Assembly: GCF_018069875.1 (NCBI RefSeq)
Contig: NZ_JAGQDF010000012.1
Coordinates: forward strand, 1-64,000
Source of the DNA: Ideonella alba
GTDB taxonomy: Bacteria > Pseudomonadota > Gammaproteobacteria > Burkholderiales > Burkholderiaceae_C
Length of the DNA: 64,000 nucleotides
Reading direction: 5' to 3'
Shown: positions 8,098-17,441 of the stretch, piece by piece
Position numbering within the stretch: the first letter of the stretch is position 1
Layout: every line of letters starts with the position of its first letter
Translations under genes and position numbers: made by a program
Notes under the pieces: model-generated
The model's input: only the letters and a program-made list of their open reading frames with translations
The model's database searches: none
Told to the model about the DNA's origin: nothing

Positions 8098-8775
8098 TCA
8101 GGGCACCGGCGGCGGCGGCGGCGGGAGCATCGTCGCGCAGCTGCCGCCACCCGGTGCGTAGGCGTTGGTCTGGATCGAGTTGTCCTTCTGCAGGATCGGG
8201 CTCAGGTCGGCCGCCTTGTTGCTGGGGCTCCCAGCCTTGCCGTGCGGGTCGTACATGTTGACGCACAGCTGCGGCGGCAGCTGGGCGCCGGCGGGGTAGG
8301 TGGCCTCGGCGGACCAGGCGCCGGTGGCGCCGCTGACGCCGCCGCGCACCTCGACCCGGCAGGTGGTCTTGGAGAACGGGACTTCACCCGAGAACTTCGG
8401 GCCGGTGTGGAAGTAGGTGCCGCCCGGGATGGCGATGGCGCCGGCCGGGTTGACATCCGCGCGGGTGGTCGAGCCATGGGCCAGCACCACGGTGGCGTTG
8501 CTCATGGTGAAGCTGGGCACGGGGGTGGTGCGGGTGCTCACGCCCCACCAGTCCACCGACCAGGCCACGCCGTAGCGGCCGGTGCAGTTCTGGCCGGCCC
8601 ACCACCAGGTGCCCGACATGGTCACCGTGGTGCTGCTGTCGCCGTTCTGGACCACGTTGACCGTGGTGTCGTTGACCGGGTTGGCCGCATCGGCCAGGGC
8701 ACCACCGGCCAGGCCGGCGAGTGCCAGCGCCACCAGACCGGCGCGCAGGGTGGGTGAAGCGGAGGGGGTCTTCAT
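8098..8775 (-). CDS. Secreted protein of unknown function with a poly-proline tail
   Basis: A 225-residue exported protein. The N-terminus has a signal peptide ending at about GGALADA (residues 1-31). The mature part is rich in Thr, Ser, Gly and aromatic residues, with a few Cys pairs (NCTGRYG, KTTCRVEV, LCVNMYD) that could form disulfides, and it ends in seven consecutive Pro followed by VP. The start at 8775 is set by AGGAGT 5 nt upstream. It lies downstream of the large BTAD regulator on the same strand (167-bp gap) and has its own terminator. The family was not recognised. Confidence 0.75.
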   Translation of the reverse strand: MKTPSASPTLRAGLVALALAGLAGGALADAANPVNDTTVNVVQNGDSSTTVTMSGTWWWAGQNCTGRYGVAWSVDWWGVSTRTTPVPSFTMSNATVVLAHGSTTRADVNPAGAIAIPGGTYFHTGPKFSGEVPFSKTTCRVEVRGGVSGATGAWSAEATYPAGAQLPPQLCVNMYDPHGKAGSPSNKAADLSPILQKDNSIQTNAYAPGGGSCATMLPPPPPPVP

Positions 8776-8942
8776 GGGTACTCCTGATGAGTGAGCGGTG
8801 CCCGACCCGGACGGCCTGGCACAAGGTGGCCGGCGGGCGCCGGAAGAACACAGCGGGGGGCGCTGTAACAGAATGTATGCAGGCTGCGGGTGCAGCGCAT
8901 CAGGGCAGAACCGCAGACGCGTGCCGGGTTGTGCACAAATGC

Positions 8943-11900
8943 TCATGCCGCCCCCGCAGGAAAACGGGGCCACACCCGGGGCGGCGCTTCGTTGGGGGGC
9001 CGCTTGTCGGCGCTGGTGGCGTAGGCGGCCCGGGCGCGGCGCGCGGCGGCGTCGGCCCCAGCCAGGCGGCCGGCCTGCAGCGCGCGGGCGCCCAGGTCCA
9101 GCCAGTGGCAGGGCAGGATGTCCTCGGGCTGGGCCGTGTCGTCCAGCAGCTGCTGGGCCAGGGCACCGGCCTGGGCGCCGTTGCCGCGCGCCAGCCAGGC
9201 CCCCACGCGGTGCCAGGCCAGCCGGGCCGCCAGTGCGCCCTGCTCCAGGCGGCGGGCCTGCTGTTCGACCGCCTCGATCGCAGCCGGGTCGGCGTTGCCG
9301 GGCCGCGCGCACAGCTGCTCGGCCTGCACACGCAGCAGCAGCAGCGGGTCGTTGGCGTCGGTGGCGGCGCTGTGGGCGCGCTGCAGTGAACGCTCGCACC
9401 CCAGGCCCTCGGCGCTGTCGATGGCGGCCAGCAGCAGCCAGGCGCGCGCCCGCACCGCCGAGGTGGTGGCGTCGGCGAGCCGGGCATGGGCCTGCCGCGC
9501 CGCGCCGGGCTGGCCAGCGCACAGGTGGGTGCGCACCAGGGTCTCGGCCGCACGGGCGCCGATGCGGCCCAGCTCGGGCGCGTGCTGGCATTCGTGCAGT
9601 GCGCGCCAGGCGTGCTGCAGCGCGCTGGCCACGCGGCCCAGGCCCAGGTCGGTGACGGCGCGGGTCACGTCCAGACCAGCCTGCATGTGGCCCTCCAGCG
9701 GGCCGAGCAGTTCGCGCCAGGTGCGGGTGTTCCGCAGCAGTTCGTCGGCCTCGGCGAAACGGCCCTGCTGGGTGCGGATGGCGGCCAGGTTGCTGACCTC
9801 GACGGTGGCGTCGCTCCACTGCTGCTGCTCGACCAGCAGATCCAGCAGCGCCTGGGTGTGCAGCGCGCACTGGCCCAGCTGGCCCGCCTGCCAGCAGACC
9901 GCGGCCTGCGCGCCGAGGAAGTGCCGCCGTGCGCTGACCGAGGCCTGGGGCAGCAGGGCCTGCCACCCGCTCAGGGTCTGGAAGGCCTCGTCGGGCCGGT
10001 TCTGGCCGCCCAGCGCATAGGCCAGCGTGGCGCCGGCCTGCAGCGTGGCGTCGATGTCCTTCAGGGTCTGGGCCACCGGCAGGTGCTCGCGGGCCAGTTG
10101 CTCGGCGTCGGTGTAGTGGCCGCGGTGCAGCGCCAGATCGGCCAGCTCCAGCCGGGCCAGCAGGTGCTGGCGCGGCCAGCGCGCCAGCGTGCACAGACGC
10201 TCGGCCACCGGCAGCGCGCTTTCGGCGCCCTGGCTCATGGTCAGTGGGCCGATGCTGGCGCGCAGCGCCTCGAAGGCCTTGTCCAGGTGGCCGCCAGCCT
10301 CCCAGCAGCGCGCGGCGTGCTGGTGGAAGCGGGCCTGCTCGGCCACGCGCGCGGCGCGCGCGGCCTCTTGGGCAGCGCGCTCGTACAGCGGGGCGGCCAG
10401 CACGGGCCGGCCGGCCGCCTCGTGGTGCTGCGCGGCCTCGACGCAGGGGCCCGCGCTGTGCTCCAGCCAGTGGGCGATCTGCTCGTGCAGCAGGATGCGG
10501 TCGAGGGCCGGCATGGCCTCGCGCAGGCAGTTGCCGATCAGGTCATGCATGCGTGCGTCGGCATCCACCCAGTGGATGGCGTCCAGGTGGCGCAGCGCCT
10601 GGCGCCAGCGGTCGGCCGAGTCGCCCAGGATGGCGGCCGCGGTCTGCGGCGGGATCGGGGCGCGCAGCACCGCGGCGGCGCGGGCCAGCTGGCGCGCATC
10701 CGGGGGCAGGCCGGCCTCGCGCGCCAGCAGGTGGTTGGCGATGTCCTGCGGCGGCGGCAGGCCGTCGCCGAAGCAGCCATCGGACATCGACTTGATCAGC
10801 TCCACCGCCAGCAGCGGCAGCCCGCCCGAGGCGCGGTGGATGGATTCGGCGGCGTCCGCGGGCATCGGACCGAGCGTGTCGGCGTCGGCGACCAAGGCGC
10901 CGATCGCGGTGCGGTCCAGCGGCAGCACCTCCAGCATCAGCGGGGCGCTGGCGGCGCGGATCCAGGTGTCCAGCGCGGCCGGACGCTCGCCCGCGCGGCT
11001 GGCCAGCCACCAGGGGGGCAGCGTGGGCTGGGCCAGTGCCGGCAGCAGCTCCAGCGTGGCCAGATCGGCCTGCTGCAGGTCGTCCAGCACGATCAGGTCG
11101 ATCCCGGCCTGGGTCAGCGCCAGCTCGACCGCGCGCAGCAACCGCGTGGCCTGCACGTCGCTGCTGCGGCCATGCAGCTCCGGCAGCACCGCCGACAGCT
11201 CGCGCAGCGCCCACTCGGGCAGCCCGCGCTGGCCCTGGGGGCACAGCCCGTGCGGTGTGGACCACAGCGCCGACAACAGGCGCGCCAGCAGCGCATAAGG
11301 CCGCTCGGAGGCGCCGGCATAGGCCGGCACATGCAAGGCCCGGTGGATGCCCAGGCGGCGGATGGCCTCACCGATCAGGCGCGTCTTGCCGATGCCCGGC
11401 GCCCCCTCGATCAGCACCGGCTGGCGCTGCGCCCAGGCCTGCTGCAGTGCGGCCAGCTGGCCCTCGCGGCCGACACAGCTGGGCACCCATGGCCGGGCGG
11501 TGGCGCGCGAGCGGCTGGGCACGGCGGCGAATTCGCCCTGGCGGATCCGCGCCACCAGGCTCTGGGTGGCGTCGTCGGGCAGCTCGCCCAGGTCGCCGGC
11601 CAGGCGGCCGCAGAAGGCCTGGTAGACCGACATCGCGCTGCCCAGATCGCCGCTCAGGAAGAGCTGCCAGATCAGGCGCCGGTGGGCCAGGTCGGAGTAG
11701 GGGTTGGCGGCGACGATCTGCTGGCTCATGGCCAGCGCGTCACTCAGGCGGCCGATGGATTCCAGGTGGTCGGACTCGCGCGCCATGCGTTCGAGCTGGC
11801 GCTGCCGCCAGGCCGGGCGGGCCTGCTGCAGCCAGCCGGCGAAGTCCGGGCAGTCGTCGAACTCCAGGCCGTCCAGCAGCTCGGCGCCGAGCGGCGGCAC

Positions 11901-12233
11901 CGCCGCGCCGGGCCCGTCGGCCACGCCCGCCAGCGGGTCTTCGACGCGGCTGCTCAGGCGCAGCAGGTCGTCGCCCTCCACCAGCGGTGCGCCAGCGGTG
12001 CGGGTGAGGCGGAAGCGCCGCTGGCGCAGGTTCAGGCGCGAGCCCTGCGGGTTGTCGCGCGGCCACAGCATGGTGGCCACCAGGTCCTTGGCGGCGCTGC
12101 CGTCCACCGCCAGGATGGCCAGCAGCGCGGCGTCCTTGCGCGACAGCGGCACGGATGCGCCCTGGGGCAGCACCAGGCAGGGGCTGCGCGTCAGGTGGAT
12201 CTTGACCAGGCCGGGGCTGGGCGGGGTTGTCAT
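8943..12233 (-). CDS. Large BTAD/AAA-type transcriptional regulator with TPR-like C-terminus
   Basis: A 1096-residue regulator. The N-terminal part (about 10-100) resembles a winged OmpR-like DNA-binding domain as found in SARP/AfsR regulators. A bacterial transcriptional activation domain follows (about 125-235, including YSDLAHRRLIWQLF), then an ATPase module with Walker A GAPGIGKT at about 277-284 and Walker B LIVLDDLQQ. The remaining 600 residues are Ala/Leu-rich helical repeats of TPR character. The start at MTTPPSPGLVK (ATG 12233) was preferred to an upstream ATG at 12284 that adds only Pro-rich sequence. Such signal-transduction ATPases usually integrate a ligand or protein signal through the repeats; the target here is unknown. 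The secreted protein downstream is a candidate regulon member. Confidence 0.85.
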   Translation of the reverse strand: MTTPPSPGLVKIHLTRSPCLVLPQGASVPLSRKDAALLAILAVDGSAAKDLVATMLWPRDNPQGSRLNLRQRRFRLTRTAGAPLVEGDDLLRLSSRVEDPLAGVADGPGAAVPPLGAELLDGLEFDDCPDFAGWLQQARPAWRQRQLERMARESDHLESIGRLSDALAMSQQIVAANPYSDLAHRRLIWQLFLSGDLGSAMSVYQAFCGRLAGDLGELPDDATQSLVARIRQGEFAAVPSRSRATARPWVPSCVGREGQLAALQQAWAQRQPVLIEGAPGIGKTRLIGEAIRRLGIHRALHVPAYAGASERPYALLARLLSALWSTPHGLCPQGQRGLPEWALRELSAVLPELHGRSSDVQATRLLRAVELALTQAGIDLIVLDDLQQADLATLELLPALAQPTLPPWWLASRAGERPAALDTWIRAASAPLMLEVLPLDRTAIGALVADADTLGPMPADAAESIHRASGGLPLLAVELIKSMSDGCFGDGLPPPQDIANHLLAREAGLPPDARQLARAAAVLRAPIPPQTAAAILGDSADRWRQALRHLDAIHWVDADARMHDLIGNCLREAMPALDRILLHEQIAHWLEHSAGPCVEAAQHHEAAGRPVLAAPLYERAAQEAARAARVAEQARFHQHAARCWEAGGHLDKAFEALRASIGPLTMSQGAESALPVAERLCTLARWPRQHLLARLELADLALHRGHYTDAEQLAREHLPVAQTLKDIDATLQAGATLAYALGGQNRPDEAFQTLSGWQALLPQASVSARRHFLGAQAAVCWQAGQLGQCALHTQALLDLLVEQQQWSDATVEVSNLAAIRTQQGRFAEADELLRNTRTWRELLGPLEGHMQAGLDVTRAVTDLGLGRVASALQHAWRALHECQHAPELGRIGARAAETLVRTHLCAGQPGAARQAHARLADATTSAVRARAWLLLAAIDSAEGLGCERSLQRAHSAATDANDPLLLLRVQAEQLCARPGNADPAAIEAVEQQARRLEQGALAARLAWHRVGAWLARGNGAQAGALAQQLLDDTAQPEDILPCHWLDLGARALQAGRLAGADAAARRARAAYATSADKRPPNEAPPRVWPRFPAGAA

Positions 12234-12364
12234 GGCGGACGGGGCGGGCGGCGGATCCTCGTCGGGACCCTCACGTGTTACCAAGTGCAGCCAGTCTCCC
12301 GCCAGGTCGTTACCGACCTGTTATCCACCGCAGGGCCCGCCTCGCGCGGGACAATCGGGGTCCG

Positions 12365-12769
12365 ATGCGCTCCCCGATCCACATCGTCGACGTCGAACGC
12401 CTGTCCACCTGGACCCGCTACCGGCCCGGGCTGTGCGAGAGCTGCCAGGCCAACTGCTGCACCATGCCGGTCGAGGTGCGGCTGGCCGATCTGGTGCGCC
12501 TGGGCCTGGTCGACCCCTTCGAGGCCGAACACGAAGAGGTCCGGCTGATCGCCCGGCGCCTGCAGAAGGCGGGGCAGATCGCGCGCTACACCGCCAAGTC
12601 CGGCGTCTTCACGCTGCCCCGGCGCGCCAGCGGCGACTGCCGCTACCTGGACGCGGCGTCACGCCGCTGCACGGTCTACGCGCAGCGGCCCGACACCTGC
12701 CGCCGGCACCCGCAGGTGGGGCCGCGGCCGGGGCACTGCCCCTATGGGGCCCGCACGGCGCGGGCCTGA
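12365..12769 (+). CDS. YkgJ-family cysteine-cluster protein
   Basis: A 134-residue protein with the Cys pattern of the YkgJ / zinc- or iron-chelating cluster family: CESCQANCC near the N-terminus, then GDCRYLD, RRCTVYAQRPDTCRRHP and a final GHCPYG. Such proteins are predicted metal or Fe-S cluster binders of unknown function. ATG at 12365 sits 131 bp from the divergent BTAD gene start. A GC-rich hairpin at 12748-12766 (stem GGCCCGC/GCGGGCC) overlaps the last codons and could serve as a terminator with the converging gene that ends 3 bp away. Confidence 0.85.
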   Translation: MRSPIHIVDVERLSTWTRYRPGLCESCQANCCTMPVEVRLADLVRLGLVDPFEAEHEEVRLIARRLQKAGQIARYTAKSGVFTLPRRASGDCRYLDAASRRCTVYAQRPDTCRRHPQVGPRPGHCPYGARTARA

Positions 12770-12772
12770 GCC

Positions 12773-13282
12773 TCACTGCACCAGCATCACGGTGTGGGCC
12801 TGCGGCGGGTTCTGCGCCGAGCCCTGCAGCGTCACCACGACGTAGTAGGTGTTCAGGGCGAAGTCCATGCCCGGCACCGGCACGGCCACGTTGTTGACGC
12901 CCGCGGCAGCCGGGCCCACCACGTTGGCGATCATTGCGGGGACGCCGGTGACTTTGTCCTTCTGGTACAGCGTGGCGTTCACCCGGCCGCCCACGGTGTC
13001 ACGGTACTGCAGCACCAGGCGGGTCCAGGTGGGCACCGCGGTGGCGAAGGAGTCCAGCACGTTGCAGGTGAAGACCAGCGGCGGCACGTCCGGGTTGTTG
13101 GCCCGCACGAAGCCGAAGGGGGCGTTGATCTGCGCATTGCGCAGCGAGTTCAGGCTGTCGGGCGCACAGGCGGGCACGGTGTGCTGCCAGTCGTCGATGG
13201 TCACGGCCTGGGCGGCCGGGGCGGCCAGCAGGGCGGCCAGCGGCAGCAGGGCGGCGGCGAGGGAGCGTTGAAAGCGTTGCAT
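12773..13282 (-). CDS. Secreted protein of unknown function
   Basis: A 169-residue exported protein with a clear signal peptide (about residues 1-25, cleavage near AAQA-V). The mature domain is beta-rich, with two Cys (VPACAPDS and FTCNVLDS) likely forming a disulfide. No family was recognised. The start at 13282 is supported by AGGAGA 6 nt upstream. It converges on the YkgJ-like gene and diverges from the binding-protein gene at 13469, with 186 bp between that holds no other feature I can support. Confidence 0.72.
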   Translation of the reverse strand: MQRFQRSLAAALLPLAALLAAPAAQAVTIDDWQHTVPACAPDSLNSLRNAQINAPFGFVRANNPDVPPLVFTCNVLDSFATAVPTWTRLVLQYRDTVGGRVNATLYQKDKVTGVPAMIANVVGPAAAGVNNVAVPVPGMDFALNTYYVVVTLQGSAQNPPQAHTVMLVQ

Positions 13283-13468
13283 GGCGAATCTCCTGGGTTT
13301 CTGGAAGGGGGGCGGGCCCGTCATCAGCGGGTCCGTACTGAAGAAGACGCACCCGGCGCGACAATCCGGACATCTCTGGGTGAACAACCGAAAGGCCGCG
13401 CTGTTCCGCGCCTAACGAGGCGCGCGTTGGCGGCAACATCGGCGACAGGACCCTGCTGGAGAATCGCC

Positions 13469-14290
13469 ATGACCTTGCCCCGTGCCCTGACCCGTCTGAC
13501 CTGTCTGACCCGCCTGAGCCTGCTGGCCGCCACGCTCGCCACGCTGTGCGCTGCCCCGGTGCACGCCGGCCCGGTGGCCGATCGCATCAAGGCCTCGGGC
13601 ACGCTGCGGGTGTGCATCTGGCCCGAGTACTACGGCGTCACCTGGCGCAACCCGCGCACGCAGCAGCTCGGCGGCATCGACATCGAGCTCTCGGCGGCCT
13701 TTGCCAAGGACCTGGGCGTGTCGCTGCAGTACGTCGAAAGCTCGTTTCCCAAGCTGATCGACGACCTGCTGGGCGACCGCTGCGACATCTCCATGCACGC
13801 GGTGGCGGTGCTGCCAGCCCGCGCCGAGAAGCTGAAGTTCACCCAGCCCTACCTGCAGAGCGACATCTACGGCATCACCACCCGCAGCAACCGCGCGATC
13901 CGCAGCTGGGACGACATCGATCAGCCCGGCGTGCAGGTGGCGGTGCAGGCCGGCACGTTCATGGAGCCGGTGATGAAGGCTGCGCTGAAGCAGGCCACGA
14001 TGGTGGTGGTCAAGCCGCCGCAGACGCGCGAGGGCGAGCTCGAAGCCGGCCGTGTCGATGTCTTCATGACCGACTACCCCTACAGCCGGCGCCTGCTGGA
14101 CAACGCCGACTGGGCCCGCCTGGTGCCGCCCAGCAAGCCCTTCCACGTGCTGCCCTACGCCTACGCGGTCAAGCCCGGCGATGCCGAATGGCTGGCGCGC
14201 GCCGACGCCTTCGTGGCGCAGATCAAGAAGGACGGCCGCCTGGCTGCGGCGGCCCAGCGTGCCGGCCTGGGCGAGGTGGTGGTGCGTTGA
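13469..14290 (+). CDS. Periplasmic solute-binding protein, family 3 (amino-acid type)
   Basis: A 273-residue exported binding protein: signal peptide to about residue 31 (PVHAG), then the SBP family-3 opening IKASGTLRVCIWPEYYGVTWR, the GGIDIELSAAFAKDLG motif and a two-lobe architecture. The nearest relatives bind polar amino acids or organic acids. No ABC permease or ATPase gene is adjacent. Instead a membrane histidine kinase starts 28 bp downstream, so the protein may serve as the ligand receptor of that kinase rather than as a transporter subunit. Confidence 0.85.
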   Translation: MTLPRALTRLTCLTRLSLLAATLATLCAAPVHAGPVADRIKASGTLRVCIWPEYYGVTWRNPRTQQLGGIDIELSAAFAKDLGVSLQYVESSFPKLIDDLLGDRCDISMHAVAVLPARAEKLKFTQPYLQSDIYGITTRSNRAIRSWDDIDQPGVQVAVQAGTFMEPVMKAALKQATMVVVKPPQTREGELEAGRVDVFMTDYPYSRRLLDNADWARLVPPSKPFHVLPYAYAVKPGDAEWLARADAFVAQIKKDGRLAAAAQRAGLGEVVVR

Positions 14291-14318
14291 CGATGCACCC
14301 TGATCGGAGCACCCCCCG

Positions 14319-16391
14319 GTGAGTGCCGCGCCCGGCTCGCTGCCGCGCTGGCTGCGCAGCGATGCGCTGCCCTGGGCCGGGCTGCTGCTGGCGCTGACGG
14401 TGGTGCTGGGCCTGGCGGCCTTCGTGCGCTACGAGCGGTTCGAGATCGAAACCGACGTGCAGGGCCGCGCCGAGCTGTATGCCCGGGTGCTGGAGGACCA
14501 GACCGCGCGCCTGATCGGCAGCACCGAGCTGGCCCTGCAGACGCTGGCGCCGGCCATCGAGGCCGAGCCCGACGCGCCCGCCCAGGTCGACAACCTGCTG
14601 GGCGCCACCGTTCGGGGCCTGCCCTTCGTGCGCAGCATCAGCTGGCTCGACAGCGAGGGCCGCGTACGTGCCAGCTCGCAGCCCGGTGCGCGCGGCCTGC
14701 AGCTGCCACGCGCAGCGGTCACCGCCGGACCCGGCGGCCTGGCGCCGCTGCAGACGGTGCGTGACCTGGCCCAGCTGGCGCGCGGCGAGCGCGCCCCGGC
14801 CGGCGTGGCCGTGCTGCCGCTGACCTGGCCGCTGCCGGGCGAGGCGGGCCAGCTGGTGGCCCTGATCAGCACCGACTTCATCGCCAACCAGCAGCAGCTC
14901 ACCCTCAGCGGCACGCATGTCGATGGCGCACTGCTCGCCTACGACGGCACGCTGGTGGCGGCCACCGAGAACCTGCGCGCGCTGCCGGGCAGCCGGCAGG
15001 CGCAGCTGGACCTGTTCACCCGCCACCTGCCGGACCGCGAGTCCGGCGTCGAGGCCGCCCGCGGCCTGGACGATGTCGACGGCCTGCTGGCCTGGCGCTC
15101 GGTGCGCCGGGCGCCGCTGGTGGTGCTGGTGCAGACGCCGCTCGCCACGGTCGAGGACCGCCTGGGCGAGGTGCGCCACGGCGCGCTGATCGGCGGCACC
15201 CTCGCCCTGGCGCTGATCGCCGCGCTGACTGCCCTGGCCTGGCGCAGCCTGCGCGGCCACGAGCTGGTCAGCGCCGACCTGCGCCAGGCCCAGGGCACGC
15301 TGGCCGCCCAGGACGCCTTCACCGACCGCCTGTTCGAGGTCAGCCCGGTGCCGATGGCGGTGCAGGACGCCCTGGGCCGATTCGTGCGGGTCAACCGGGC
15401 CTGGTGCGAGTTCACCGGCCGCGACGCCCCGGCGCTGCTGGGCCAGCAGGCCCTGCCCGCACTGGGCGAGGAAACCGCCACCGCGCTGGCGCCGGCGCTG
15501 GGCGCCGGCCTGCTGCAGCGGGGCAGCGCCGCCCAGCACGAAACCCAGCTGCGCGACGGCCGCGGCCTGCTGCGCGACGTGGTGGTGCGCCACATGGCCT
15601 TTGCCGACCCCGGCGGCCGCGCCGGCGGCACCATCACCTGCCTGGTCGACGTCAGCGAATTCCGCGAGGCCGAGCGCCGCACCCGCGAGGCCAAGGAGGC
15701 CGCCGAGCAGGCCAATGCCGCCAAGGGCGAGTTCATTGCCAATGTCAGCCACGAGTTGCGCACGCCGCTGCAGAGCATCCTCGGCTTCTCCGAGCTGGGC
15801 CGTGACCGGGCCGCGGCCAACAGCCGCGAGCAGCAGATGTTCTCGATGGTCCATGCCGGCGGTGAGCGCATGCTGACGCTGGTCGAGGCCCTGCTCGACC
15901 TGTCGCAGCTGGAGGCCACCTTCGGCCGCAGCGAGCTGGCCGTGATCGACCTGGTCCCCACGGTGCGCGAGGTGGTGGCCGAGCTGGCGCCGCTGGCCTC
16001 CAGCCGGGGCATCCACCTGGCGCTGCCCGACGAGGGGCTGCCGATGCTGGCGCATGGCGACGCCTTCCGGCTGCAGCAGGTGATCCGCAATGTGCTGGCC
16101 AACGCGCTGCGCTTCGCCCCGGCCGACTCGGTCATCGAGACCCGCTGGTCGCGCCAGGGCGAGGAGCTGATCGTGCACGTGCGCGACCACGGCCCGGGCA
16201 TCCCGCCCGACGAGCTGGAAAGCATCTTCGCCCCCTTCACCCAGTCCACCCGCACCAAGGACGGCTCGGGCGGCACCGGCCTGGGCCTGGCGATCTGCCG
16301 CAAGATCATGGCCGCCCACCGCGGCCGCATCATCGCAATGAACGCCGAGGGCGGCGGCGCGCAGTTCGAGATCCGTCTGCCGGCGCTCTGA
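14319..16391 (+). CDS. Membrane sensor histidine kinase with extracytoplasmic sensor and PAS domain
   Basis: A 690-residue kinase. TM1 (about 17-35) and TM2 (about 287-307) bracket a roughly 250-residue Cache-like periplasmic domain beginning with DQTARLIGSTELAL. A PAS domain (about 335-445, FEVSPVPMAVQDALG) precedes HisKA with the H-box NVSHELRTPLQSILGF and a HATPase domain with NVLANALRF, DHGPGIPP and GTGLGLAICR. There is no receiver domain, and no response regulator gene lies beside it. The start is GTG at 14319. It forms a two-gene unit with the upstream solute-binding protein. Confidence 0.88.
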   Translation: MSAAPGSLPRWLRSDALPWAGLLLALTVVLGLAAFVRYERFEIETDVQGRAELYARVLEDQTARLIGSTELALQTLAPAIEAEPDAPAQVDNLLGATVRGLPFVRSISWLDSEGRVRASSQPGARGLQLPRAAVTAGPGGLAPLQTVRDLAQLARGERAPAGVAVLPLTWPLPGEAGQLVALISTDFIANQQQLTLSGTHVDGALLAYDGTLVAATENLRALPGSRQAQLDLFTRHLPDRESGVEAARGLDDVDGLLAWRSVRRAPLVVLVQTPLATVEDRLGEVRHGALIGGTLALALIAALTALAWRSLRGHELVSADLRQAQGTLAAQDAFTDRLFEVSPVPMAVQDALGRFVRVNRAWCEFTGRDAPALLGQQALPALGEETATALAPALGAGLLQRGSAAQHETQLRDGRGLLRDVVVRHMAFADPGGRAGGTITCLVDVSEFREAERRTREAKEAAEQANAAKGEFIANVSHELRTPLQSILGFSELGRDRAAANSREQQMFSMVHAGGERMLTLVEALLDLSQLEATFGRSELAVIDLVPTVREVVAELAPLASSRGIHLALPDEGLPMLAHGDAFRLQQVIRNVLANALRFAPADSVIETRWSRQGEELIVHVRDHGPGIPPDELESIFAPFTQSTRTKDGSGGTGLGLAICRKIMAAHRGRIIAMNAEGGGAQFEIRLPAL

Positions 16392-16426
16392 GCCGGCCAC
16401 CGGTCCGCGCTGCGATACTCGCGCGC

Positions 16427-17362
16427 ATGCCCCCATCACGCAGACTGGCGCCCCGGCGGCCGCTGCCCCCAATGAGCAGCGCCTGGCCCTGCCTGCGACG
16501 CGCCCGCGACCACGACCCGGCCCGGCGCTGCCCGGTCCTGCTGGGCGACGGCGACGGCGCGCCTGGCCTGGGCAGCGTCGCCTGGGCCGAGCGTGACGCC
16601 CTGGCCGCCTGGCCCGACCTGTTCCACCGCGCGCCCGACGCGCTGCGGCTGCGCGCCGACCCCGGCGCGGCGCTGGACGCGGCGCTGGACCAGGTGCACC
16701 GCGCCCTGCGGGCCCAGGGCCTGATCCGCGCCTGGCGCGACGAACCCTATCCGTGGCTGGACGAGACCGGCCGGCGCCACGCGGTGATCGAGCGCGCAGC
16801 CGCGCGCTTCTGGGGCGCGCTGACCTTCGGTGCCCACTGCAATGGCTACCTGGCGGGCCCCGATGGCCGACCCAGCCACCTCTGGATCGCCCAGCGCTCG
16901 CCGCACAAGCCCACCGATCCAGGCATGCTGGACAACCTGATCGGCGGCGGTGTGCCACTGGGCCAGACCCCGCGCGAGGCGCTGCTGCGCGAGGCCTGGG
17001 AGGAGGCCGGCCTGCAGGCTGACGAGCTGACCGCCCTGCGGCCGGGCCGGGTGTTCGAACTGCACTGCGACATCCCCGAGGGCCTGCAGCGCGAGTGGCT
17101 GTTCGTCTTCGACCTGGCCCTGCCGCCGGGCCGCGTGCCGCAGAACCAGGACGGCGAGGTGGCGGGCTTTCGCTGCCTGCCGCTCGACGAGGCCCTGGCC
17201 CAGGTGCGCGCCGGCGCGCTGACCACCGATGCCGGCCTGGCCACGTTGGACTTCGCCAGCCGCCACGGCCTGCTGACGGCGGCCGACGCCCAGGCCCTGC
17301 AGGCGCTGCAGGTGGCGCCGGCGGCGGCGCGCCGGGTCGAGCCGACGCTTCAAATCCGCTGA
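16427..17362 (+). CDS. Nudix hydrolase with DUF4743-like N-terminal domain
   Basis: A 311-residue protein in which a DUF4743-like N-terminal half (about 40-140) precedes a Nudix fold. The Nudix box around residue 175 reads GGGVPLGQTPREALL then REAWEEAGL, so the metal-binding REUXEEXGU core is intact while the first Glu of the consensus is Gln. Fungal Tnr3-type and YJR142W-like relatives show a similar variant box, so this is probably a family trait, not inactivation. Those relatives hydrolyse oxidised or damaged thiamine diphosphate; the same substrate here is inference. A 79-bp gap separates it from the cytochrome gene. Confidence 0.82.
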   Translation: MPPSRRLAPRRPLPPMSSAWPCLRRARDHDPARRCPVLLGDGDGAPGLGSVAWAERDALAAWPDLFHRAPDALRLRADPGAALDAALDQVHRALRAQGLIRAWRDEPYPWLDETGRRHAVIERAAARFWGALTFGAHCNGYLAGPDGRPSHLWIAQRSPHKPTDPGMLDNLIGGGVPLGQTPREALLREAWEEAGLQADELTALRPGRVFELHCDIPEGLQREWLFVFDLALPPGRVPQNQDGEVAGFRCLPLDEALAQVRAGALTTDAGLATLDFASRHGLLTAADAQALQALQVAPAAARRVEPTLQIR

Positions 17363-17441
17363 AGTGCGTCGTGCATCGGGGTGAACCACCGGGCCGCCGG
17401 TGGATCGGACACTCTCGCCCATCCCGTCGAGACCTTCAACG

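Noticed and set aside
6451-8100. Integrated element bounded by a tRNA-Phe 3'-end duplication
   Set aside because: No second copy of the tRNA 3' end was found downstream within the window and no integrase gene is present.
8098-10194. A fusion of the secreted Pro-tailed protein with a long upstream extension
   Set aside because: The extension is out-of-frame sequence of the BTAD regulator. A ribosome site and signal peptide start at 8775.
9486-12548. A 1020-codon open frame on the plus strand opposite the BTAD regulator
   Set aside because: Shadow of the regulator gene. Composition is Gln/Arg/Gly-rich with no recognisable motif, while the minus-strand product has clear Walker and BTAD motifs.
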